Source: Bacteroidota bacterium
GTDB taxonomy: Bacteria; Bacteroidota; Bacteroidia; B-17B0; Aurantibacillaceae
Length of the DNA stretch: 64,000 nt
Assembly (NCBI GenBank): GCA_021155905.1
Contig: JAJNBG010000007.1
Location: forward strand, 18,134 to 82,133
Direction: 5' to 3'
The notes under the pieces were generated by a model. That model ran no database searches, had not been told where the DNA came from, and saw nothing but the letters and a program-made list of their open reading frames with translations. The translations under genes and the position numbers were made by a program. How positions within the stretch are numbered: position 1 is the stretch's first letter; the number at the start of each line of letters is the position of its first letter. This document shows positions 1-6,428 of the stretch, in pieces.

Positions 1-1178
1 GGTTTTAAATTATAATTGCGTGTCACTTCATTGATATCAAAACTAACAGATAAGCCTTCACCGCTTTCGACAGGTACCTGGTAAAAATTAAAAATTGCCT
101 GGTAGGATTGCCTGATCTCGTCAATACCGGGCGTTTTTTGTTCAAACTGATCCTGCAGGGATGCAATATCAAAATTATTAATTAATAAAATCGCGTAAGC
201 CGGTTTTTCATCCCTGCCTGCTCTGCCTGCCTCCTGAAAATAGGCTTCCAGACTTTCCGGTAAATCCAGGTGAACCACAAAACGAACATCCGGTTTATCG
301 ATACCCATGCCAAAAGCATTAGTGGCTACAATGACCTGGCTTTTATTATCAATCCAGTTTTGCTGGACCACAGCTCTGTCATTGGCATTGATGCCGGCAT
401 GATAAAAAGAGCCGGAAATCTTATTCTGGTTAAGCCACTTGCTGATCTCTTCCGTTTTTTTCCGGTTACGGACATAAATGATTCCTGTACCTCCAATATT
501 ATGAATGATCTTCAATAAGCGTTCATATTTGTTCTCTTCCAATTGAACGACATACCGTATGTTTTTCCGTTCAAAAGACTGGCGAAAAACAGCTTGCTGT
601 TTGAATAATAATTTAAGCTGTATATCCTCCACCACCTCTTTAGTAGCGCTGGCTGTTACCGCAATAATACTGACGGCAGGGAAATATTCCCTTAGTTCCG
701 CTATTTTTAAATAACTGGGTCTGAAATCATAGCCCCATTGAGAAATACAATGCGCTTCATCAATAGCAATTAAGCCTATGGGCAGGTAAGATAAACGTTG
801 ACGGAATGTTTCGTTCTCAATTCTTTCAGGAGAAACATATAAAAACTGAACGTGGCCATAAGCGGCATTGTTCAATGCAATATCAATTTCTTTCGAGTTC
901 ATGGAAGAAGTGATAGCAACCGCGCTGATTCCCTTGCTCTTCAAATTCTGAACCTGGTCGTTCATTAAAGCGATTAAAGGGGAGACCACCAGGCATGTTC
1001 CTCCAATCACCAATCCCGGAATCTGGAAACAAATGGATTTACCGCCACCCGTTGGCAATAACGCCAGAGTGTCTTTACCGGAAAGAATGGATTCAATGAT
1101 TTTTTCCTGCAGAGGGCGAAATGTATCGTAACCCCAATGCTTCTTTAAATAAAAGTAAATATCCTGCTTATGCGTCAA
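1..1178 (-). CDS. recQ: ATP-dependent DNA helicase RecQ, N-terminal part (C-terminus off the left edge)
   Basis: RecQ-type 3'-5' DNA helicase used in recombination and repair. About 392 codons are visible. Seen in order: the Walker A motif LPTGGGKS, the box IDEAHCISQWGYDFRPSY, VTASAT, and motif VI in QEAGRAGRDE. Together these make up both RecA-like helicase lobes. The zinc-binding, winged-helix and HRDC regions would lie beyond base 1. No ATG precedes the conserved start. I chose the TTG at 1178-1176, which reads LTHKQDIYFYLKKHWGYD and sits four codons after an in-frame stop. A non-ATG start is therefore likely. It is divergent from the DUF218 gene, with 139 bases between them. Confidence 0.93.
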   Translation of the reverse strand, partial: MTHKQDIYFYLKKHWGYDTFRPLQEKIIESILSGKDTLALLPTGGGKSICFQIPGLVIGGTCLVVSPLIALMNDQVQNLKSKGISAVAITSSMNSKEIDIALNNAAYGHVQFLYVSPERIENETFRQRLSYLPIGLIAIDEAHCISQWGYDFRPSYLKIAELREYFPAVSIIAVTASATKEVVEDIQLKLLFKQQAVFRQSFERKNIRYVVQLEENKYERLLKIIHNIGGTGIIYVRNRKKTEEISKWLNQNKISGSFYHAGINANDRAVVQQNWIDNKSQVIVATNAFGMGIDKPDVRFVVHLDLPESLEAYFQEAGRAGRDEKPAYAILLINNFDIASLQDQFEQKTPGIDEIRQSYQAIFNFYQVPVESGEGLSVSFDINEVTRNYNLK

Positions 1179-1317
1179 TCCTAAAATTCAGGTTTCTAAA
1201 GCGCTAATTTATAGCATCTTTAAACAAAAAACTAAACAAACTTTGACATTTCGCCTTATAGATGGTATCTTTAATTACCTAAACCTTTTTTATTTTTTGC
1301 ACTGTTAGTCTGATACT

Positions 1318-1959
1318 ATGCGTTCCTTTTTTTTATATATTTCTCTCATAGCCTTACTGAGTTCCTGTGTTCTGTTTCAGCCTTCCGCGCAAAAACTGAC
1401 CACCAGGGCGCTCGCCGAACATCCGCAATATGACGCGGTTATTGTGCCGGGCGTTCCTTTCCTGGAACCAAAATGGGACCGCACCATGCAAATGCGTGTC
1501 ATATGGGCCATCCATCTTTACAAAAAAGGTATCGCTAAAAAAATTATCATGAGCGGAAGCTCGGTTTACTCTCCCTACATTGAAGCGCAGATCATGAAAT
1601 TATATGCCGTTGAATGCGGGGTCCCTGCCGATGACATTATTGTTGAAGACAGGGCACAGCATAGTACCGAAAATGTATGGTATGGATATAAGCTTGCAAA
1701 ACTACTCGGTTATAAAAAAATAGCATTAAGCACCGATCCTTTCCAGACGAGGATGACTTATCGATTTGGAAAACGCCGGTTAAAAGATCTGAGGTTTTTG
1801 CCGGTAATTTTTGACACCTTAAAAACCCTGCCTCATACTGAACCGGTCATTAATTACCAAAGCTATAAAATAGAAAATTTCGTGCCCATTACTGAAACAC
1901 AAAGTTTTTGGTACCGTTTTAAGGGTACCATGGGAAAACATATAAATTTCAAAGAATAG
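1318..1959 (+). CDS. DUF218 / SanA-ElyC-YdcF-family lipoprotein
   Basis: 213 residues. The N-terminus is hydrophobic and ends in LSSC, a lipobox, so it is probably an outer- or inner-membrane lipoprotein. The body matches the DUF218 fold: a DAVIVPG strand, then KKIIMSGSS, then a STENV segment and KIALSTDPF. Members of this family (SanA, ElyC, YdcF in Escherichia coli) affect envelope integrity, but their biochemical reaction is not established. It is transcribed alone or with the thioredoxin gene that starts 32 bases downstream. The family call is firm. No specific function can be stated. Confidence 0.8.
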   Translation: MRSFFLYISLIALLSSCVLFQPSAQKLTTRALAEHPQYDAVIVPGVPFLEPKWDRTMQMRVIWAIHLYKKGIAKKIIMSGSSVYSPYIEAQIMKLYAVECGVPADDIIVEDRAQHSTENVWYGYKLAKLLGYKKIALSTDPFQTRMTYRFGKRRLKDLRFLPVIFDTLKTLPHTEPVINYQSYKIENFVPITETQSFWYRFKGTMGKHINFKE

Positions 1960-1991
1960 TTTTATCTTTATAACGCTTTATAAACTAACCT

Positions 1992-2999
1992 ATGCGTTAC
2001 TTCATATTAATACTTACAGTTTCATTTTTAAATTCATTTTCATTTGCCCAATCGGAAGATGGCCTGGTGAAATGGTTGTCTATTAAAGAAGCCCAGGAAC
2101 TTAACAAAACACAACCAAAACCTTTTTTAATCGACATTTATACGGATTGGTGCGGCTGGTGCAAGCACATGATGAAAACGACCTATTCCAATCCGAATAT
2201 TGCCGGGTATGTGAACCAGTTTTTTTATCCCGTTAAATTTAATGCGGAGACAAAAGATACCATTGAATATAATGGTAAGATTTATAAACCAACTTCTCCT
2301 TTACCAAAAACCCCGCACGAGTTGGCTATCAAATTTTTAGGAAACAGCCTGAGCTATCCCTCCACGATTTTCGTTTCTAATAATTTTGAATACAACCTTT
2401 TATCACAGGGGTTTTTAGAGGAGAAAAAAATTGAGCCGTTACTGGTGTTCACAGTTGAAAATGTTTATAAAAGTGCGGGCTATGATGATTTTTCTTCTCA
2501 GTTTAATCATACGTTTTATGATACCGCATTTACGAAAGGTGCGTTGAAATTTCACACCTTAAAAGAGATCGAGAAATTGCAAAAAAAGAATCCAAGAAAA
2601 ATCCTGGTCAATATTTTTGCGGGTTTTTGTAATTCCTGTAAAGTACAAAACGCCACTACCTTAAAAGATACCAGTATTGCAAATTACATTAATAAACATT
2701 TTTACCTGATCAATTTCGACGCCGAAAGCAACGATACTATTGTTTTTAAAGGAGAAAAATGTTTCAAAACCGTATTGAACGGTTATCCCTTAAATACCTT
2801 TGCTTTAAAAGTAACGAATAACAGGTTGCAATTTCCATCCATCGCGGTACTGGATGATAAGCAAAATACACTGGATGCATTAGGAGTGTTTTTAACTCCA
2901 AAAACCTTATTGCCCATTTTAAAATACTACGCTGAGGATAAATATAAAACCACCAGCTGGCAGGATTTTATCAAGGCATATAACGAACAAAAAAAATAG
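1992..2999 (+). CDS. Exported protein with two thioredoxin-like domains
   Basis: 335 residues with a signal peptide ending around FSFAQ (residue 20). Two thioredoxin-like (Thioredoxin_7/DUF255 type) domains follow. The first has the redox motif CGWC at residues 54-57. The second has CNSC at 213-216, after a hydrophobic strand KILVNIFAG. Each domain carries the same inserted element with a NDTI or KDTI segment, so the protein looks like an internal duplication. It probably acts as a periplasmic disulfide reductase or isomerase, but the substrate is unknown. Its stop codon lies inside a hairpin terminator shared with the convergent response-regulator gene. Confidence 0.75.
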   Translation: MRYFILILTVSFLNSFSFAQSEDGLVKWLSIKEAQELNKTQPKPFLIDIYTDWCGWCKHMMKTTYSNPNIAGYVNQFFYPVKFNAETKDTIEYNGKIYKPTSPLPKTPHELAIKFLGNSLSYPSTIFVSNNFEYNLLSQGFLEEKKIEPLLVFTVENVYKSAGYDDFSSQFNHTFYDTAFTKGALKFHTLKEIEKLQKKNPRKILVNIFAGFCNSCKVQNATTLKDTSIANYINKHFYLINFDAESNDTIVFKGEKCFKTVLNGYPLNTFALKVTNNRLQFPSIAVLDDKQNTLDALGVFLTPKTLLPILKYYAEDKYKTTSWQDFIKAYNEQKK

Positions 3000-3022
3000 C
3001 GGAAGATTTTCCGCTATTTTTT
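2991..3022. terminator. Bidirectional terminator between convergent genes
   Basis: Perfect 14-base arms (2991-3004 and 3009-3022) around a GATT loop. Both arms end in A/T runs, so it can work in both directions. It overlaps the stop codon of the thioredoxin gene and the last base of the opposing response-regulator gene. Confidence 0.85.
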
Positions 3023-3710
3023 AAAACTCAAATTTATATCCTATACCTTTAATGGTTTTGATGTATTCGTCACCCAGTTTTTCCCTCAGTTTCCTGATAT
3101 GAACGTCAATGGTTCTATCTCCAACAATCACTTCATCGCCCCACACCTGTTCTAAAATAAATTCACGTGTGAATACTTTTCCCGGCTTACTCGCTAAAAG
3201 TGATAGCAACTTAAACTCTTTTTTCGGAAAGGCTATTTCCTGGTCATTTTTATAAACGCAGTATTTCTCCTTATCAATTCTGATTCCACCGAGATCCAGC
3301 TGGTCAGATTTCTGCTGCTCAGGTGAATACCGCCTGAGCAATGCTTTCACCCTGCTTATAAAAACCCTCGGTTTTATAGGTTTCGTAATATAATCATCCG
3401 CGCCCACTTCAAAACCGGCTATCTGGGAATAATCCTCGTTCCTGGCACTCAAAAAGGCGATCATCACATCCTTTAAACTTGCATTATCACGGATTTCACG
3501 GCAGGTATCAATTCCATCCATTTCAGGCATCATCACGTCCAGAACGATCAGATGAGGAATTTCTTTTTTTGCAATACTGATGGCATCTCTTCCGTTAAGC
3601 GAAGTATAAACCTGAAATCCTTCCTTTTTTAAGTTATAACTCAAAAAATCAAGAATGTCCTGCTCATCATCAACTAATAAGATCTTATATAAACTGTTTT
3701 CTGTACTCAT
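3021..3710 (-). CDS. PhoB/OmpR-type response regulator
   Basis: 229 residues from the ATG at 3710. The longer open frame to 3863 is rejected because a TAnnTTTG box lies at 3725-3732 and the receiver homology begins right after 3710. The receiver has the full phosphorylation set: acidic pair D14/D15, phospho-acceptor D58 in LDVMMPEMDG, S88 and K110 in ITKP. A winged-helix DNA-binding domain occupies about residues 130-229 (RTIDVHIRKLREKLG, TIKGIGYKF). No histidine kinase lies beside it, so it is an orphan here. Its neighbours carry PHO-box-like repeats, which makes a PhoB-type role attractive. That is inference, since the domain order alone does not separate PhoB from other OmpR-family members. 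Confidence 0.85.
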   Translation of the reverse strand: MSTENSLYKILLVDDEQDILDFLSYNLKKEGFQVYTSLNGRDAISIAKKEIPHLIVLDVMMPEMDGIDTCREIRDNASLKDVMIAFLSARNEDYSQIAGFEVGADDYITKPIKPRVFISRVKALLRRYSPEQQKSDQLDLGGIRIDKEKYCVYKNDQEIAFPKKEFKLLSLLASKPGKVFTREFILEQVWGDEVIVGDRTIDVHIRKLREKLGDEYIKTIKGIGYKFEF

Positions 3711-3724
3711 ATTTTCTATCGACA

Positions 3725-3732
3725 CAAAGTTA
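3725..3732 (-). promoter_or_regulatory. Bacteroidota -7 box for the response regulator
   Basis: TAACTTTG on the minus strand matches TAnnTTTG exactly and ends 14 bases before the chosen ATG. Several TTTAA(C/G) elements lie just upstream (3734-3759), but they are not in a clean 11-base phase. Confidence 0.5.
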
Positions 3733-3948
3733 ACCTTAAACCCTGAGCTTAAAGTTAAATAAATATTAAGAAATCGCGTTATTTTTAGGATCTGCTTAAT
3801 ATAGCGGTAACATGAGCTGTATTCCGCTTCCGGATCTGACCATTTAAATACAATGGATTGCAACTCAGGATGTCATAATTTTACAAGCATATTTAATAAT
3901 AACTATACATAGTCCTTATTAAATTCGTTTTGTATAAAAAGGCAAATT

Positions 3949-4353
3949 ATGGCAACAACGATCAAACAACTTATCGACAAGAACAAACAGGCGTTTGATA
4001 ATAATTACTTTATCGAATCGCTTCATCTGTCTTATGTTTTACTCAATAAGGCTTCCAGGCAAATAATAAAAGACGAACTAAAACAAACGCCGCTTGAAAA
4101 TAAAATCAAGTTCACCAGTTTAATCGGGCATATTAAAAAAGAATATGTAACTAATCCTAACCTGAAAGCGAAATTATCAAAAAAAGTAGTCAAAGATATT
4201 GAGTTATTCATAGACCTATATAAATCCATTAACAAAGAGCTGAAATATCAATATCCGGAAAAGAAAATTACAGACACCGCCCAGCTTGGTATCAACTGCT
4301 TAATTATTCTCAATACCAGCTTATTAAAAATAAAAAACAACAAGGTCGTTTAG
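3949..4353 (+). CDS. Uncharacterised small helical protein
   Basis: 134 residues, cytoplasmic (no signal peptide or membrane segment) and Lys-rich. It is predicted by eye to be mostly alpha-helical, with helices around LHLSYVLLNKASRQIIKDEL and DIELFIDLYKSINKEL. The layout is weakly reminiscent of HEPN-like helical bundles, but I see no RxxxxH motif and do not assign it. It lies divergent from the response regulator and upstream of the PHO-box-like array at 4369. I do not recognise the family. Confidence 0.65.
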   Translation: MATTIKQLIDKNKQAFDNNYFIESLHLSYVLLNKASRQIIKDELKQTPLENKIKFTSLIGHIKKEYVTNPNLKAKLSKKVVKDIELFIDLYKSINKELKYQYPEKKITDTAQLGINCLIILNTSLLKIKNNKVV

Positions 4354-4368
4354 TTTTGTAAATCCTGA

Positions 4369-4408
4369 TTTAACAATCTGGTAACATTCGGCTTAACTTA
4401 AGTTAAAC
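4369..4408 (+). promoter_or_regulatory. PHO-box-like direct repeats before the 115-residue exported protein
   Basis: Four TTAAC-like units: TTTAAC at 4369, GGTAAC at 4380, CTTAAC at 4392 and TTAAAC at 4403, spaced 11, 12 and 11 bases. The array ends 21 bases before the ATG at 4430, and a TTAATTTG box (one mismatch to TAnnTTTG) lies at 4418-4425. OmpR/PhoB-family dimers bind direct repeats about 11 bases apart. Confidence 0.5.
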
Positions 4409-4429
4409 TCACTGTATTTAATTTGCAGT

Positions 4430-4777
4430 ATGAAAAAGGATCTCATACTCATTTTAATTTTAAGCGTGTTTGTATGCGTATTAGGCTTTGCAGGTGAAAT
4501 GCCAAAGGCAGTAAAAGCAAAATCCTTCATTTTAAGTGGAAAAATTATTGATACAAAAAGTAATGAGTATTTGGCAGGAGTTAAAATTGACTGCGCCAAT
4601 TGCAACAAAACGGTTTATTCAGATCTGGATGGCAACTTCTTCATTTACCTGGAAGTTACAAGCGATGAAAATTTAACATTGGAATTCACACAGGTAGGTT
4701 ATTCTTCAAAAACCCTTAATCTTAGGGATATACAAAGCAATACTGGAAATGTATCAGTTGTTTTAACGGCAGAGTAA
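4430..4777 (+). CDS. Small exported carboxypeptidase-regulatory-like domain protein
   Basis: 115 residues. A signal peptide (LILILILSVFVCVLGFAG) is followed by one stand-alone carboxypeptidase-regulatory-like beta-sandwich: LSGKIIDTKSNEYLAGVKI, SDLDGNFFI, and a C-terminal GNVSVVLTAE. This domain usually sits at the N-terminus of TonB-dependent receptors and large surface proteins, so a free copy is unusual. It has an odd CANC pair at about residues 55-58. The PHO-box-like array upstream links it to the neighbouring receptor genes. The domain is clear but the function is unknown. Confidence 0.7.
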   Translation: MKKDLILILILSVFVCVLGFAGEMPKAVKAKSFILSGKIIDTKSNEYLAGVKIDCANCNKTVYSDLDGNFFIYLEVTSDENLTLEFTQVGYSSKTLNLRDIQSNTGNVSVVLTAE

Positions 4778-4789
4778 GCAAATATCAAT

Positions 4790-4826
4790 GTAAAGTTAAG
4801 GTTAAGATTTTGTTATGATTGTAACA
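4790..4826 (+). promoter_or_regulatory. PHO-box-like direct repeats before the MORN-repeat gene
   Basis: GTAAAG at 4790, GTTAAG at 4801 and GTTATG at 4812 are spaced exactly 11 bases. A further GTAACA follows at 4821. The array lies just upstream of the -33 element at 4849, the expected place for an activator site. Confidence 0.55.
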
Positions 4827-4848
4827 ATAAACTTCCTTTTTGGTATAA

Positions 4849-4878
4849 TTGTATTAGAAATCTTTCGATTTATATTTC
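4849..4878 (+). promoter_or_regulatory. Promoter of the MORN-repeat gene (TTG-N19-TATATTTC)
   Basis: TTG at 4849-4851, a 19-base spacer, then TATATTTC at 4871-4878. This fits the Bacteroidota housekeeping promoter (TTG, about 19 bases, TAnnTTTG) with one mismatch. The ATG follows at 4901. Confidence 0.6.
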
Positions 4879-4900
4879 TAACAATTAAATCCCGTTCATC

Positions 4901-5362
4901 ATGAAAAATTTAATTTTACTATTCTGTCTTTTTGCCGGAAATATTGCTTTTTCACAGGACATTAGTTTTGATAATGGCATATATGTTCAAAATCAAACCG
5001 CCTATTCCGGAAAACACATTTTTCGCTATCCGGATGGTGCCATCAAGGAAGAATTAGCCATCAAAGATGGTAAGCTGCATGGTGAATCTATAAAATATTA
5101 CCAGACAGGGCAAAAAATGGAAACCGGCCAATATGAAAATAACCTGAAATTTGGGTTGTGGGTACGTTTTAATTCAGGCGGATCTAAAATTGCCGAAGCT
5201 TCCTACTTAAACGATAAAAAAAACGGGAATTGGTTTGTTTACGACGACAATGGAACCAAACTATTTGAAATGATATATAAAGACGGAGAAAAAACAGGGA
5301 CCTGGAAACAATGGGACGAAAAAGGAGAGTTAATTAAAACGACTGATTTTACTTCTCTATAA
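4901..5362 (+). CDS. Exported MORN-repeat variant (YwqK-like) protein
   Basis: 153 residues. A signal peptide ends near IAFSQ (residue 19), followed by about five MORN-type beta-hairpin repeats of the YwqK family: GKLHGESIKYY, NLKFGLWVRF, DKKNGNWFVY, EKTGTWKQW. Such repeats are protein- or lipid-contact surfaces. YwqK itself is often labelled an antitoxin, but exported Bacteroidota members have no demonstrated antitoxin role, so I do not carry that name over. Transcription probably starts at the promoter at 4849-4878 under the 11-base repeat array, and ends at the strong hairpin at 5385-5418. Confidence 0.75.
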   Translation: MKNLILLFCLFAGNIAFSQDISFDNGIYVQNQTAYSGKHIFRYPDGAIKEELAIKDGKLHGESIKYYQTGQKMETGQYENNLKFGLWVRFNSGGSKIAEASYLNDKKNGNWFVYDDNGTKLFEMIYKDGEKTGTWKQWDEKGELIKTTDFTSL

Positions 5363-5384
5363 ACATCCATAATAATACAAAATT

Positions 5385-5418
5385 AAAAAGCGCTTCATTT
5401 AAAATGAAGCGCTTTTTT
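5385..5418. terminator. Strong hairpin terminator
   Basis: AAAAGCGCTTCATTT pairs with AAATGAAGCGCTTTT, with A and T runs on the two sides. It separates the MORN-repeat gene from the phosphatase gene. Confidence 0.9.
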
Positions 5419-5507
5419 GTTGCGCAAACATGTAATTAACAAATCATAATATTAAGCTAATGTTCATTTACTATTCAGTTAATTTTAAAGTCTGATGTTT
5501 GCAACAA

Positions 5508-6299
5508 ATGAACTTAAGTCCTATGTTACAAACAACCATCGCAGATCATCAGAATAGTCTTGCCTATGCGCAAACCATACAAAACGGACTGCTCCCTAAA
5601 ACACGTCACTTTAACAAATTCTTCAAAGACCATTTTATTTATTACAGTCCACAGGAAAAAATAGGAGGTGATTTTTATTGGCTAAGCGCGAAAGATGATA
5701 CTATTTATTTTGCTTTAGCGGATTGCACAGGTCATGGTGTGTCGGGCGCCATGCTTTCTGTACTGGGCATCAGCCTGCTGAACTATGTGATTCAAAAGAA
5801 TTTTGAAAAACTTGGTGATTACCTTACCGAACTGGATAAAAAATGGATCGAAACTTTCAATAACGAACTAAACGATTCGCAGTTTAACAACGACTGGCTG
5901 GAAATTACCCTTATTTCATTCAATACTAAAACAAGAAAATTTCAGTATGCCTGTGCCGGCGGGGAATTTGCGATTCACCAATCCAACGCTATTAAAATCT
6001 ATAAAGGAAACAGTTACCCTATTGGCGGGTGGCAGATAGAAAAAAACCGTGCATTTGATACGTTTGAGATAAACCTGGAGGAAAAATCAAAACTCTATTT
6101 TTTCTCCGACGGCATCAAACATCAGTTCAATACAGAAAACAATAAAAAATTCAGTCGTAAACGCTTACTGAACATCCTGCATAATTACCATAGTCTGCCA
6201 ATGGATAACCAGAAAGAACTGATCGAATTCATTTTCAGCATCTGGAAAGAAGGAACTCATCAAACAGATGATGTTTCACTGATAGGTCTTGAATTTTAA
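5508..6299 (+). CDS. SpoIIE/RsbU-type PP2C serine phosphatase
   Basis: 263 residues from the ATG at 5508 (an in-frame TTG lies nine bases earlier). It is a bare phosphatase domain without a sensor or membrane part. The start AYAQTIQNGLLP is followed by metal-ligand motifs in EKIGGDFYW, DCTGHGVSGAMLS and the C-terminal TDDVSLIG. RsbU/SpoIIE enzymes dephosphorylate anti-anti-sigma or similar partner proteins. None is encoded nearby, so its substrate is unknown. It lies inside the PHO-box-like cluster, but its own upstream region (about 5435-5462) shows only weak TAA-type units. It may therefore be an unrelated passenger. Confidence 0.85.
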   Translation: MNLSPMLQTTIADHQNSLAYAQTIQNGLLPKTRHFNKFFKDHFIYYSPQEKIGGDFYWLSAKDDTIYFALADCTGHGVSGAMLSVLGISLLNYVIQKNFEKLGDYLTELDKKWIETFNNELNDSQFNNDWLEITLISFNTKTRKFQYACAGGEFAIHQSNAIKIYKGNSYPIGGWQIEKNRAFDTFEINLEEKSKLYFFSDGIKHQFNTENNKKFSRKRLLNILHNYHSLPMDNQKELIEFIFSIWKEGTHQTDDVSLIGLEF

Positions 6300-6309
6300 G
6301 AGTTTCTAT

Positions 6310-6390
6310 GTTAACTAATCGTTAACCAAGTTCAGTAAATATGAATTTCATTTAATATTAAGGTAATGTATACTTGACATTAACCTTAAC
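6310..6390 (+). promoter_or_regulatory. Two PHO-box-like arrays before the TonB receptor gene
   Basis: The first array is GTTAAC at 6310 and again at 6321, a perfect pair 11 bases apart. The second is GTAATG at 6363, TTGACA at 6374 and CTTAAC at 6385, again 11 bases apart. An extra ATTAAC lies at 6379. The ATG follows at 6429, and the best -7 region is a T-run ending in TTTG at 6407. Confidence 0.5.
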
Positions 6391-6428
6391 TAGGTATTGT
6401 TTTTTTGCGGTGTCAAATTAAAAAAAAC

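Noticed and set aside
3711..3863. Longer N-terminus for the first response regulator
   Set aside because: Receiver homology starts at 3710, and a TAnnTTTG box lies inside the extension.
4901..5362. Toxin-antitoxin system from the YwqK name
   Set aside because: The protein has a signal peptide and no toxin gene is near; MORN repeats do not define an antitoxin.
5435..5490. A fifth PHO-box-like array before the phosphatase gene
   Set aside because: ATTAAC, ATAATA and CTAATG fall in 11-base steps, but the units are too degenerate in this AT-rich stretch to count.
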